Part shown: in pieces, positions 37,601-49,965 of the stretch | Numbering within the stretch: position 1 is the stretch's first letter | How the letters are laid out: the number at the start of each line of letters is the position of its first letter | NCBI GenBank assembly: GCA_932294295.1 | Contig: OW028578.1 | Span: 34,618,685-34,682,684 of the forward strand | Length of the DNA: 64,000 nucleotides | Origin: Alitta virens | Taxonomy: Eukaryota; Annelida; Polychaeta; Phyllodocida; Nereididae | Reading direction: 5' to 3' | Translations under genes and position numbers: made by a program | The notes under the pieces: model-generated | The model's input: only the letters and a program-made list of their open reading frames with translations | Databases searched by the model: none | Told to the model about the DNA's origin: nothing

Positions 37601-40600
37601 TGTTCCAAAATCGTCATATGACAAACATAGACATATCCATACAAATAAACAATTTTGATATACAAGCATCAACTTCAGTTAGCATACTAGGTGTAGAATT
37701 TGACCAGAAGTTAAACTATAACTCTCATATAGATGGTATATGTAATCAGACAAGCAAACAAATTAATGCTCTGAAAAGAATAAAACAATGCCAAAACTGA
37801 CAAAGTAAAATCATACTCTACAACAGCTACATAGGCAGTACCTTTAATTACTGCCCAGTTGTTTGGATATTTACGAACAAATCAACAACAGACAAGCTTG
37901 AAAAAACAAATAAGAGAGCACTTCGCTTTGTAGCAAATGGTAATGACTCTTCCTATGAGACTCTCTGTATGCAAGAAAGACAGCTAAATATTCATAAAAG
38001 ATGCATTAAATCTGTAGCTGTATTAATGTTCAAAGTAAAATCAAGATTAGCTCCATCATATATACTAGACTTATTCACAAACAGAGAATTGTTCTATAAT
38101 GTAAGAGACAATGATAGTTTCACACTCCCAAACTTCAATACAATAACCTACGGAAAGAAAAGCTTTATGGTGCAAAACTATGGTCAAATATACCGGCTGA
38201 AATCAGAAGTTCTGTCTCACTCAGCAGCTTCAAGTCTGCTGTTACTAGCTGGCTAGGTGATGTAAATGATCTGAACACTATTTTAATTTAGCGTAGAATG
38301 TTCATGGAACAGGTGTTGTTGTGTAACCAACACTGGTGCTACACTCCAAAGACACTGTATTTAACCTTGGTGCTGAAACTGTAAAGCCATGTAACATTGT
38401 CGATAGAAGAAATTCTTAGATGCTCTCTTTATTTTTACTTTATTTGAAAATTTGCATTCTTGTTACTATATTGTTTTGTAGAATAGGTCGTACAGAAGCA
38501 TTTTGCTTGAGTCATTAATTTAATTGTATGCATTATTTTGACTCTGATCAAAAACGACATTAAATAAAATTTTACTACTACTACTAATATAATATAACAT
38601 AACATAAAATAACATACCATAACATAGCATAATATCACATAGCATAACATAACATACCATAACATAATATAACATAACACAAAATAAAATAACATAACAT
38701 AATATAAAATAATATAAGATAAAAATAACATAACATAACAAACCATAACATAATATAACATATCATAAAATAACATGGCATAATATAACATAACATAACA
38801 TAAAATAACATAACATAATATCACATAGCTTAAAATAACATAACATAATATAACATACCATAACATAATATAACATACCATAACATATCATAACATAATA
38901 TCACATAGCTTAAAATTTACATAACATAATATAACATACCATAACATAATATAACATATCATAAAATAACATAACATAATATCACATAGCTTAAAATAAC
39001 ATAACATAATATAACATACCATAACATAATATAACATATCATAAAATAACATAACATTATAACATACCATAACATATCATAACATAATATCACATAGCTT
39101 AAAATAACATAACATAATATAACATACCATAACATAATATAACATATCATGAAATAACATAACATTATAACATACCATAACATATCATAACATAATATCA
39201 CATAGCTTAAAATAACATAACATAATATAACATACCATAACATAACATATCATGAAATAACATAACATTATAACATACCATAACATATCATAACATAATA
39301 TCACATAGCTTAAAATAACATAACATAATATAACATACCATAACATAATATAACATATCATGAAATAACATACCATAACATAATATAACATAAAATAACA
39401 TATCATAACATAATATAACATATCATAAAATAACATAACATAATATTACATATCATAACATAATATCACATAGCTTAAAATTACATAACATAATATAACA
39501 TACCATAACATAATATAACATATCATAAAATAACATAACATAATATAACATACCATAACATAATATCACATATCATAAAATAACATGGCATAATATAACA
39601 TAACATAACATAAAATAACATAACATAATATCACATAGCTTAAAATAACATAACATAATATAACATAATATAACATATCTTAACATAACATGGCATAATA
39701 TAACATAACATAACATAAAATAACATAACATAATATCACAGAGCTTAAAATAACATAACATAATATAACATACCATATATAATATAACATATCATAAAAT
39801 AACATGGCATAATATAACATAACATAACATAATATCACATAACTTAAAAAAACATAACATAATATAACATACCATAACATAATATAACATATCATAAAAT
39901 AACATAACATAATATAACATACCATAACATATCATAACATAATATCACATAGCTTAAAATAACATAACATAATATAACATACCATAACATAATATAACAT
40001 ACCATAACATATCATAACATAATATCACATAGCTTAAAATTACATAACATAATATAACATACCATAACATAATATAACATATCATAAAATAACATAACAT
40101 AATATCACATAGCTTAAAATAACATAACATAATATAACGTACCATAACATAATATAACATATCATAAAATAACATGGCATAATATAACATAACATAACAT
40201 AACATAACATAATATCACATAGCTTAAAATAACATAACATAATATAACATACCATAACATAATATAACATATCATAAAATAACATAACATAATATAACAT
40301 ACCATAACATATCATAACATAATATCACATAGCTTAAAATAACATAACATAATATAACATACCATAACATAATATAACATATCATAAAATAACATGGCAT
40401 AATATAACATAACATAACATAAAATAACATAACATAATATAGCTTAATATAACATAACATAATATAACATAACATAACATAATATAACATATCATAAAAT
40501 AACATAACATAATATAACATACCATAACATATCATAACATAATATCACATAGCTTAAAATAACATAATATAACATAGCATAACATAAAATAACATTACAT

Positions 40601-43600
40601 TAAATAACATAACATAACATAATATCACATACCATAACATAATATAACATGACATAAAATATCATAATATAACATAATATAATATAACATAAAATAACAC
40701 AACATAATATAACATGACATACAATGTCATAATATAACAGAATATAATATATCATAACATATCATAATATAACAATATAACATAACATAATATAATATAA
40801 TATAATATAATATAATATAATATAACATAACATAACATAACATAACATAACATAACATAACATAACATAATATAACATGACATAAAATATCATAATATAA
40901 TACAACATAAAATAACATAACATAATATCACATAGCATAGAATAACATAACACAATATAACATAATATAACATGATATAATATAACTTAATATGACATGA
41001 CATAAAATATCATAACATAACATAATATAACATACCATAAACATTTTTTCTGTTCAACTGAGACTTTTAAGAAAGATTTTGAATATATAGACAAATACAG
41101 AGAGCAGACACACAGAGAGGCATATATACTTACAGCCTTAGCCTCCTTCTCAGCATCCTTGACCTTCATCAATTCAGCGGCTTCCTGCCTCTCCTCTTCC
41201 AAGATCTGGTCTTTATCCACTCGCATGAGGCTGGGTATCGAGTGGATTAAGATTAATTTGTACTCGTCATCTTCTGTTGCGGGGTTCTCTGCAGATATAG
41301 CATTGCCTCATTATCAAATTAATCAATTCATTCATTATATACAGAAACAATAGCGGATTTTCACGGAAGGTTCTCTATACTTCCACCAGGTGGCTATGAC
41401 AGAATACTGCAATTCTATTGGCTGAAAAAGTTCCCGCCCTTGGCTGTGATTGGCTGAAGCAAACTGCATCCTAGCAGGAGTATTTGTAGTGCATTTTAAT
41501 ATTTGACATCTTGTCATTCAATAGATTTCAGCTATTTCCCTGAGAAAATAATATTTATGGAATCAGTTATGACCTACTATGTCTGAAAAGCAAAATGAGT
41601 AATAAGAGGGGAAGAAAGACTTGCTGAATTCAGGGCTGCTCAGTGAAAGGACTGGTGTGTTTTGTGTCACAGTTACGCAATTAGCCCTAAAATTATATGT
41701 CAAATTAGAGTTCCTAAGCTCCAACAGCTAGAGTTGTCAAAATGACTAGATGGTAGTCAGAACAGCATTGAATTACTTATCAACAGGTAGTCATGACAAC
41801 CTAAAGCCCCTGTCACACGGGCCGGTTGTGCCGTAGTGAACCCGTAGTATTACGTAATAGTTGCGGAAATCGCTACCCGGCTCGAAGCCGGCGGCCCCAA
41901 TACGGCCACCCGTGGATACCCGTCAAGCACCCGTGGGACCCTTGGCCAAGCCGCGAAACCCGGCCCCGGTAGCCGGTTGTGCCATGCTTGCATGGCACAA
42001 CCGTAGAAATCTCACGGGCAACCCGCCGGCTTTCACGTGTAACCCGCCGGCTTTTTGGTACCAGCGTCAGCGTAGGCAGGGAGGTATATACTTTAAAAAG
42101 CTGCTGCTCCTCTAATATTAGTCCGATTTTCCTCAAATAAAGACTGAATGGCAGTATATCTCATACTGATTCCATACGTATTTTCGGATTTAAAAAACCC
42201 GAATATTAAGCGAGATATTTGTCTGAGAAGGCAGTTGTCTTGCGGCGGCTGCTGCTCCATTTATATTAATCCGATTTACGTCAAGACTGAATTGTAGTAT
42301 AAATCATACTGATTCCATACGTGTTTTCGGATTGAAAATAGACCAAATATTAAGCGAGATATTCGTCTGAGAAGGTAGCTAGGTTGGCGGAGGCAAACAG
42401 TGGTGCTCTCGCAGACGTCCGCGCCCTGACTGTATCAATGCAGGGCTGAGCCCTTCTTTAAAAGGCTGCTGCTCCCCTAATATTAGTCTGATTTTCGTCA
42501 AATTAAAACTGTATTGTAGCATAGTTCATACTGATTCCATCATGTTTTCGGATTGAAAATAGACCAAATATTAAGCGAGATATTCATCTGAGAATGCAGT
42601 TCTCTGGCGGCCAGGTGCTCTGTGTATGGTCATGACTTGAATGGTGTGGTCAATATTTTTGACCATGATATATATACATTGTTTGGATGGGCTTTATTGC
42701 AATTCATTTCTACTCATTCTGCCAACTGCCATGACCGTTATGTCAATTGCTATTAGCATGTTGAATGATACAAAGAATACAGCAAATGCTCAATACATGT
42801 GTCAATTGCCTAAATTGGGGTTATTTGACCTGTCATTTCATGGATTGTTCAAAGATGACACAGTAATTGCTATTAGCATTTTGAATGATATAAAGAATGG
42901 GTGTAGAGAATACAGCAAATGCTCAATACATGTGTCAATTGCCTAATTGCCTAAATTGGGGTTCTTTGACCTGTCATTTCATAGTTTGTTCAAAGATGAC
43001 ACAGTAATATGACATTGTCTTGATTGTCATTCACAATTACAAAAAGATGTAATTGCTTTCATTAATTAAAAACAATATATTGTATTGTAATTACCAGGCA
43101 ATGATTATATTTGTATATTGGTATTTTTTTTATACATGTGAACATTTTTATCTTTTTGTGTATATTTTTGTAAAATTTAAATGTAATATTGATATTGTAA
43201 TTAGTATTTGTGATTTGATCTGTGATTTTATTTGCTATTTTTTATGTACTTATATGGACCAAATATTAAGCTAGATATTCTATATTATATAATAAGCATA
43301 TGAATCTATCTGTCTATCTAAACTATCAGTCTATCACATATTCGATTTTCGTCAAATAAAGACTGAATTATTCAGGGAAATGTGTAGAATTTATATAATA
43401 GTTAAGGTGGGGAAAATTAATGGAGTAAACTAGGCACAAACAAGAATATTCTTATTAATAAAGTTAGTAATACCTCATAGAATATAGATATGTAGATAGA
43501 CAGATAGTTATAAGCTCTTCACCTAATAATATGTTACTATCAATAATTCATTAATTCGTAATCAATAAAAAACGAAAATAAAACAATGTTTGTTTGCTTG

Positions 43601-46600
43601 TTGCCAATAAAATTCCGACTTGATAAAGATGTCCATGGAGCTATAACAACTATCTATAGATAGATATACTCTAGTTTATATAAATTATCAATATTTCGTT
43701 GTTGTTTCTGAAAATAATCCAACTGAAATTAATATTGATATTGCATGTTCCATCCATGATCAAAACAATCTCCCTCTTTAATATGCATATTAAACAGGAA
43801 TCAGTTGAAATTCAGAACTTCAATTAATGCTTGTGATCAATGATGAAAAAGCATGACTTACCCCATTCTTTGTATTATTCAAAATGTTAATAGCAATTGA
43901 CATAACGGTCAATTCAGAATTTCAATTCATGCTTGTGATCAATGATTTCAATTCATGCTTGTGATCAATGATGAAAAAGCATGACTTACCCCATTCTTTG
44001 TATTATTCAAAATGCTAATAGCAATTGACATAACGGTCAAGGCAGATTGCTATTACATATATAGGTTAATTGACTTTACAAAACCAAAGGAAAAGTCCTT
44101 CCCATTGGCCAGTTGGCAGAATGAGTAGAAATTAATTGCAATAAAGCTCATCCAGACAATGTATATATAATGGTAAAAAATATTGACCACACCATTCAAG
44201 TCATGAACATACACAGAGCACCTTGCTGCCTTCTCAGACGAATATCTCGCTTAATATTTGGTCTATTTTCAATCCGAAAACACCTATGGAGTCAATATGA
44301 ATTATACTACAATCCAGTCTTTATTTGACGAAAATCGGACTAATATTAGGGGAGCAGCAGCATTGATACAGTCCCGGCGCGGACGTCTGCGAGAGCACCA
44401 CTGTTTGCCTCCGCCAACCTAGCTACCTTCTCAGACGAATAACTCGCTTAATATTTGGTATATTTTCGATCCGAAAACAGGTATGGAATCATTATAAACT
44501 ATACTACAATTTTAGTTCTTATTTAACGAAAATCGGACTAATATTAGGGGAGCAGCAGCCTTTTAAAGTATACTCCTGGAAGCTGCGAGTTACTCCTACT
44601 ACTCGCCTGCTTACTCCTACAACTCGGCGAGTAACCCGTAGAACCCGCCGAGGCACCCGTAGAACCCGCCGAGGCACCCGTAGAACCCGCCGAGGCACCC
44701 GTAGAACCCGCCGAGGCACCCGTGGAAGCCGGCGGGTATCCCGGCGGGTGCTGCCCCGCCCCTTTTTGCTGCCAGAACCGGTCGCCAAACCGGCGGAAAG
44801 AGCTGTTACATAACTATTACGTAATACTACGGGTTCACTACGGCACAACCGGCCCGTGTGACAGGGGCTTAAGAGTGTCATATATGACTATTCCTGGTGA
44901 TTTTGACGACTCCTTGCTCGGAGCGCATTAATTATTGACAAAGATAACAATATAACGTCTGTAATGCAAAAAACTTCTCAAATCTGATTCACAGTGGTAA
45001 AATATTCCTTTCATGGTGACATTAATGCCTTATTCGTCCGGGTGGTCTAGTTCGCCTGCTCCTCTGAAGGAGCCGGATTCAATCCCGCACCCAGACAACC
45101 TTCATTTCATGAGCAAAATCCCAGCTGCTGGATGTCGTTCGGATGAAACGTTAAATTAACGGACCCTTGTAATCAGTGTCTATGCTGAGGCAAGTAAAAG
45201 ATCCCACTTATGGGGCAAATGTGTAACATGGGTGGATTCCTTCTCTCACGTCAATCAACCCTTGAGAGCAACAAGAACTTGCCTTAGAGGGCTGCACTTT
45301 CAACATCTATCATCTTATTTAACTTACCTTGTAATACAAATGATTTTAGATTTGGCAGAACTGCTAGTTTTTGGGCCTCTTCAACAGTAGCTATGGAATT
45401 ACCTCTGTAATGGAACAAATGAAATATTAAAGCTAATAAGGTATATTTTAGTTGGACATAAATAAAACGTAACCATTTTGATGTCTGAATTAGTACCAAG
45501 TATCATGCATATACCTAATGTTGACATATTGCAAATTCTTCATTTTTTCAGAAAACCCATCCAGGGATTCCAGTTGGTTGTCTCTCAAATGCAGGGTTGC
45601 CAAGGAAACCAAATGTTCTAAGTCTTCTAATTTCTTTATTATGTTTCCTCCCTGTGAAAAGAACCTTATACGGTAATGCTTTGAACATATTTTCAGAATG
45701 AAATACAATAGAAGTAAAACAGATTTAAATAAGTTTTAAAATAACCATGCTTTGCTAAATAACTTATTAAGATATTAATATTTTGAATGAACCTACATAA
45801 TCTGTAAATGTGCTAACCTAAAATTGCATGTATTAGAACGTTAATCTGTCTACAATACATATTTTACAACTTACCAAAAATAGATTTCTCAACATTGGCA
45901 GCTGTATGCCGGCAGTAGATTCTAGTTTGTTCCCTCTCAATTCCAAAGTGTGCAGGTGTTTTAGTCTATCAGCGATAAGGTCAGACACTCTGGTGATTTT
46001 GTTAACTGAATAAATTAAAATACATAAATAAAATCTAATGTATTGATTTAATGATGAAATAAGATTGTATTAAGTGTTTTTTAAGGGTTTGTTTTGAAAG
46101 AACTCACAGTTCAAGGTAAGGTGTTCCAACATGGGGTGACTCACACCGGAAGTGGAATTGATCTTGTTCCGGCTGAAGGACGCCATCTGGAGGAAAGGCA
46201 GGTCATCAAGGGAGACATTAGTCAGGCGATTGCTATCTGTAAATAAATATTGACACAATAAGTTATATTTTACTGAGAGTACGTATAATCTCTGCCTGGC
46301 TGGTATTTTTATGTCTATGTTTATGCCATTTCTGCAACTTGTATTGGTATAATGTAGCACTCCTTATTTTGATGTTTTTTGTGACATGTCCATTTTCTTG
46401 ATTGTTTGTTTATTTGCTTGTTTGTAATTCACACGCTATCATTAGGCTCTCCTCTGCAGGTTAAAGTAATTACAGATCCTTGGCAGATATTTAGTGTTAT
46501 TATGCACCTTAATAATATAATCGCTTGGGGGAAAGTTTAAGGTAGTAATCACGTGACACATACCAGCTTTCAGTGTCAACAGATGAGTGATGCTATTGAG

Positions 46601-47530
46601 TGACTTCAATTCAGAAATGTTGTTCTTCGTCAGGTCAATATATCTCAAGTGGATGAACTTGGACAGGAGGGAAATGTCTGAGACTTCTCTGAAATAAATA
46701 ACTAGATAATTAAAGATGCCTAGTAAAGCAACATTGTAATAGTCCAATTTGTTACTGATAAATCTACATTTAATGACATTATTCTAATATATATAAATAT
46801 ATATTTTGAATATATGATAATAATCTTTATTTGGGATACCATTATCTTTAATGAGTATTATCAATTCAATATATTTAATGCCATCATTCTGATATATAAA
46901 TATATATTTCAAATGTATAATAATAATAATCTATATGTGGGATACCATCATCTATTATGAATATTGTCAATTATTGATAAAGTATTTCACCTGTCCCTCA
47001 TGTCCAGCCTGATGTAGGCATGCGCTAGACCTTTCCCGATGGGCGATAAAAGAGAGAGACACTCAGCCGCCATTTCCTCTGTCAAGGGCTTGTCTGGTAT
47101 GGGCTGGAATAAATAGAATATGTGTCATCCTGAATATGAGAAACTGATATACATATATGACATATGTATCAATAATATACTACAGCTGCTTCCCAGCTGG
47201 ATGTTGATCGCTTGAGACATTAAATTGTAGGTGGCTTGTACTCTGTGTCTATGTTCAGGCAAGTAAAAGACCCCACTCATGAGGTTAGTGTGTAACATGG
47301 TGTGGACTGCTGTCACATAATCTGGCTAAGCTTCAGACCCAGTATCTCACCTCCTCTTCTTCTTCTTCTTTCGCCTCCCCTTCCTCCTCTCCTTCTTCGT
47401 TTTCCAAATCATCCGCCAGGTGCGCTGCATCCTCTAATTCGTTCTCCATGGCAACCGTCTCCTCATCAATGTCAAGGTCATCGCCTGGACCCTCGTCTTC
47501 GTAGATCTCTTCATCCTCAAGGTCAGACAT
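34612..47530 (-). CDS. LRRC23: LRRC23, leucine-rich-repeat radial spoke protein (9 exons)
   Basis: Exons on -: 47,530-47,351, 47,103-46,991, 46,688-46,564, 46,236-46,108, 46,005-45,875, 45,651-45,515, 45,404-45,328, 41,288-41,134, 34,674-34,612. All have GT/AG ends and the frame closes at 1,110 nt (369 aa; vertebrate orthologues have about 340). Exon 1 encodes a 60-residue acidic Glu/Asp-rich N-terminus starting MSDLEDEEIYEDEG. Residues about 98-297 form leucine-rich repeats (LRYIDLTKNNISEL, LHTLELRGNKLEST, LATLHLRDNQLESLDGF). Exon 8 has the family-typical segment after the repeats (SLMRVDKDQILEEERQEA), and exon 9 a short acidic end. LRRC23 is a component of radial spokes in motile cilia and sperm flagella. 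An acceptor ...GACCTTTAG directly precedes the ATG, so a 5' untranslated exon lies upstream. Introns 7 (4.0 kb) and 8 (6.5 kb) are swollen by mobile elements; the others are under 0.75 kb. Orthology is judged by eye. Confidence 0.9.
34790..34914. mobile_element. Short MITE, 125 bp, in LRRC23 intron 8
   Basis: Terminal inverted repeats CTACCCAGATAGCATTCCAA and GGAATGTTATCTAGGTAG. Interior words AACGTTGGCGCC and ATTTTGGCGATG. Related at one end to the element at 17,576. Confidence 0.7.
34960..35217. repeat. ACATA/AATAT pentanucleotide satellite, left arm
   Basis: Same pentamer family and word order as the large array at 38,583-41,036. The two arms flank the LINE and were probably one array before its insertion. 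Confidence 0.85.
35218..38582 (+). mobile_element. Broken APE-type LINE (non-LTR retrotransposon)
   Basis: About 3.4 kb, antisense in LRRC23 intron 8. A 5' open frame (to 35,943) holds the endonuclease N-half (HLNVNSLRLKINE, LSETKLD, SGGLIAYV). After a frameshift, 35,960-36,543 holds the C-half (IIIGDLNFNM, TLIDVI, and NDFHNLI in place of the usual SDH). The region 36,544-37,030 is heavily mutated. The reverse transcriptase follows: IVAIDLSKAFDSMPHGLL and GVPQGSILEPLLFNIFLND (to 37,449), a stop, then YADDNTL at 37,459 and thumb sequence to 37,800, with further breaks to 38,256. The fingers region upstream of DLSKAFD is shortened, indicating a deletion. The 3' end is TTTTACTACTACTACTAA. Jockey/CR1/L2-like by architecture; family not settled. 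It cannot encode a working enzyme. Confidence 0.85.
38583..41036. repeat. 2.45-kb ACATA/AATAT satellite with higher-order units, LRRC23 intron 8
   Basis: Pentamers AACAT, AATAT, AAAAT with marker words CACATAGCTTAAAAT, TAACATACCAT and ACATGGCATAAT. The CACATAGCTT marker recurs roughly every 80-165 bp, usually at multiples of five. Many local segments are near-identical duplicates. Open frames reading MLCYVILCYV are artefacts of the repeat. Confidence 0.95.
41400..41460 (-). promoter_or_regulatory. CCAAT/GC-box cluster in LRRC23 intron 7
   Basis: On -, two CAGCCAAT boxes (41,449-41,456 and 41,417-41,424) bracket a GGGCGGG box (41,433-41,439), about 130 bases upstream of exon 8. This is promoter-like composition, but no start site or transcript evidence can be seen. 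It may also be part of an old repeat. Confidence 0.25.
41805..44869. mobile_element. Foldback DNA transposon HF-1, 3,065 bp, in LRRC23 intron 7
   Basis: The first and last 58 bases (AGCCCCTGTCACACGGGCCG...) are perfect inverted repeats. A TAA duplication flanks the element (41,802-41,804 and 44,870-44,872), as in PIF/Harbinger-type elements. Inside, almost the whole element folds back: for example, 42,600-42,720 is the imperfect inverse of 44,104-44,225. The word ACCAAATATTAAGCGAGATA recurs directly (near 42,343 and 42,563) and inverted (near 44,237 and 44,441). GC-rich subterminal words (CCCGTGG, CCGGCGGGT and variants) are reiterated at both ends. No transposase or other gene is visible, so it is non-autonomous. 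Confidence 0.85.
44634..44717. repeat. Four tandem 21-bp units in HF-1 subterminal region
   Basis: ACCCGTAGAACCCGCCGAGGC repeated four times without change, with a fifth diverged unit following. It lies within the right subterminal region of the foldback element. Confidence 0.9.
45036..45310 (+). mobile_element. SINE-1, near full length, with tRNA-like head
   Basis: Head GTCCGGGTGGTCTAGTTCGC (A box) and CCGGATTCAATCCCGC (B box), then the standard SINE-1 body to CTTGCCTTAGAGGGCTGCAC. It lies in LRRC23 intron 7, and its 3' end stops about 18 bases short of exon 7. Confidence 0.85.
47181..47342 (+). mobile_element. SINE-1 3' body in LRRC23 intron 1, beside a splice donor
   Basis: Lacks the tRNA-like head. 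Its terminal CTAAGCTTCAGACCCAGTA ends 8 bases from the exon 1 donor GT (47,350-47,349). On the gene's strand, the SINE begins at about intron position +8. Confidence 0.75.
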
Positions 47531-47740
47531 CTAAAGGTCAAATATCAAGGTCAAATGCATTTTTGAAATGGGTCAAAGTGGAATCCATTTAATACTATAC
47601 ATTGAATCAAGCATCAACAAATATGTGAAATCTGAGTGAGATGTCAAGGTCACATGCATTAAAACGGGTCAAGGTCACATACATAACCATTTGATACCAT
47701 ATAGATTAAATTGATTAAATATCAAACAAGAGTCCTATCG

Positions 47741-47836
47741 GACACAAGTTAAAGACCCACCCAGGGGGGTAAATGTGTAATTGTGTGGGCTCCAATCAGC
47801 CTTAATATCATCATTACGGTTGCCTGCAGCTGGACA
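47741..47836 (+). mobile_element. SINE-1 3' fragment joined to HF-2
   Basis: GTTAAAGACCCACCCAGGGG and AATATCATCATTACG mark the SINE-1 body. It runs directly into the truncated foldback element HF-2. Confidence 0.6.
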
Positions 47837-47849
47837 TGTAAGTTGACAT

Positions 47850-49965
47850 GTAAGTGAACCCGTAGTATTACGCAATTGTTACGCAACGCGCTACCCGGCT
47901 CCAACCCGACGGCTACCAAACGGCAACCTGTGGATTCCCGGCGATACCCGCCTATCACTCCTGGGACCCGTGGCCAAGCCGGGAGTTTCAAGCCCGGTAG
48001 CCGGAAAACTCCCGGGTGTGCAAAATACCCGTGGATGCCGGCGGGTTACCCCTGGAAGCTGGCGAGTTATCTGTGACTAAAATTACCCGTAGTAAACCCG
48101 GCGGCTTGTTGAGGGGTTCTACGGGTAACCCGGCGGGTGCAAAGGGTAATTATTAATGCCGGGTTCAACGGGTAACCCGCCGGCTTCCACGGGTGACTCG
48201 CCGACTGCTACCAGCGTCAGCATCAGCGTAGGCAAGGAGGGGGGTTGTATAAATTTAAAAGGCTGCTGCTCCCCTAATGTCAGTCCGATTCTCGTCAAAT
48301 AAGACTGAATTGTTGTATAGTTCATACTGATTCCATGCCATTTTCGGATCGAGAATAGACCAAATATTAAGCGAGATATTCGTCTGAGAAGGCAGCTAGG
48401 TTGGCGGAGGAAAACAGTGGTGCTCTTGCAGACGTCCGCGCCCGGTAGGGCTGAGCGCTTCTTTAAAAGGCTGCTGCTCCCCTAATATTTTTCCGATTTC
48501 CGTCAAATAAAGACTCGATTGTTGTATAGTTCAATGATTCCATACCAAATATTAAGCGAGATATTATATATTATATAATAAGCAAATAAATATATCTGTC
48601 TCTCTAAACTATCTATCTACATATCTACATATCTACATATCTACATATCTACATATCTACATATCTACATATCTACATATCTAACTACATATCTAACTAC
48701 ATATCTAACTACATATCTAACTACATATTATCTAACTACATATATAACTACATATATAACTACATATCTAACTACATATCTAAATACATATCTACATATC
48801 TAACTACATATCTACATATCTATCTAACTATCTAACTATCTAACTATCTACATTAAAGAACAGCGATTAATGTTGGGGGCGTTTTTGACAAGAATATTCT
48901 TGTTTTTGCCCAGTATACCTTATTAATTTTCCTCACCTTATCTATTATATACTGCCAGGCTGCAGGAAGCACAAAGACTTGAAAGGTGTGGTCAATAGTT
49001 TTGACCATCATATATACAATGTTTCGGATGAGCTTTATTGCAATTAATTTCTTCTCATTCTGCCAACTGGCCAATGGGAAGGACTTTTCCTTGGATTTTG
49101 TAAAAGTAAATTAACCTATATATGTAATAGCAATCTGCCGTGAGCGTTATTTAAATTGCTATTAGCATTTTGAATAATACAAAGAATGGGGTAAGTCGAT
49201 CATGCTTTATCATCATTGATCACAAGCATGAATTGAAATTCTGAATTGACAGTTAAGTCAATTGCTAATAGCATTTTGAATAATACAAAGAATGGGGTAA
49301 GTCATGCTTTTTCATCATTGATCACAAGCATTAATTGAAATTCTGAATTTCAACTGATTCCTGTTTATTATGCATATTAAAGAGGGAGATTGTCTATAAT
49401 TTGTTTTGATCATGGATGGAACATGCAATATCAATTTTAATTCCAGTTGGATTATTTTCAGAAACAACAACAAGAACGAAATATTGATAACTTATATAAA
49501 ATTAAATAAATATCTATAATGATTACTCTAAACTAGAGTATATCTATCTATAGATAGTTGTTATAGCTCTATAGACATCTTTATCAAGTCGGAATTTTAT
49601 TGGCAACAAGCCAACAAACATTGTTTCATCTTCATTTTTTATTACGAATCAATGAATTATTGATTGTAAAATATTATTAGGTGAAGATCTTATAACAATC
49701 TGTCTATCTACATATCTATACTCTAACTTTATTAACAAGAATATTCTTGTTTGTGCCTAGTATACTCCATTAATTTTCCCCACCATAACTATTATATACA
49801 TTCTACACATTTCCCTGAATAATTCAGTCTTTATTTGACGAAAATCGGATATGTAGACAGACAGATAGTTTAGAGAGACAGATAGATTTATATGCTTATT
49901 ATATAATATAGAATATCTCGCTTAATATTCTATTTTCGATCAGAAAACACAATATGATAAATCTT
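47850..49965. mobile_element. HF-2, truncated copy of the foldback element family
   Basis: Starts inside the terminal repeat (AAGTGAACCCGTAGTATTACG at 47,850, equal to positions ~32-51 of HF-1), so the outermost ~31 bases are missing. It shares the CCGGCGGGT-type subterminal words, AAAAGGCTGCTGCTCCCCTA, GGTGGTGCTC.TGCAGACGTC-like block and the ATATTAAGCGAGATATT word with HF-1. The second half is the inverse of the first (48,500-48,600 versus 49,820-49,930). The right terminal repeat is absent. Confidence 0.75.
48590..48850. repeat. (CTACATAT)n/(TAAC)n microsatellite inside HF-2
   Basis: 260 bp of CATATCTA and CTAACTACATAT units. The opposite HF-2 arm carries only a short ATGTAGACAGACAGATAG seed at 49,850, so the expansion happened on one arm. 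Confidence 0.85.

Noticed and set aside
35262..38256. Intact LINE capable of retrotransposition
   Set aside because: Several frameshifts and stops, a shortened RT fingers region and a lost endonuclease SDH motif.
38435..41000. Many open frames on - rich in MLCYVILCYV
   Set aside because: Result of the AACAT/AATAT satellite lacking stop codons in one frame; not genes.
41861..42136. Open frames of 84-87 codons at the HF-1 left end
   Set aside because: Arise from GC-rich subterminal words lacking stops; present on both strands and not conserved in HF-2.
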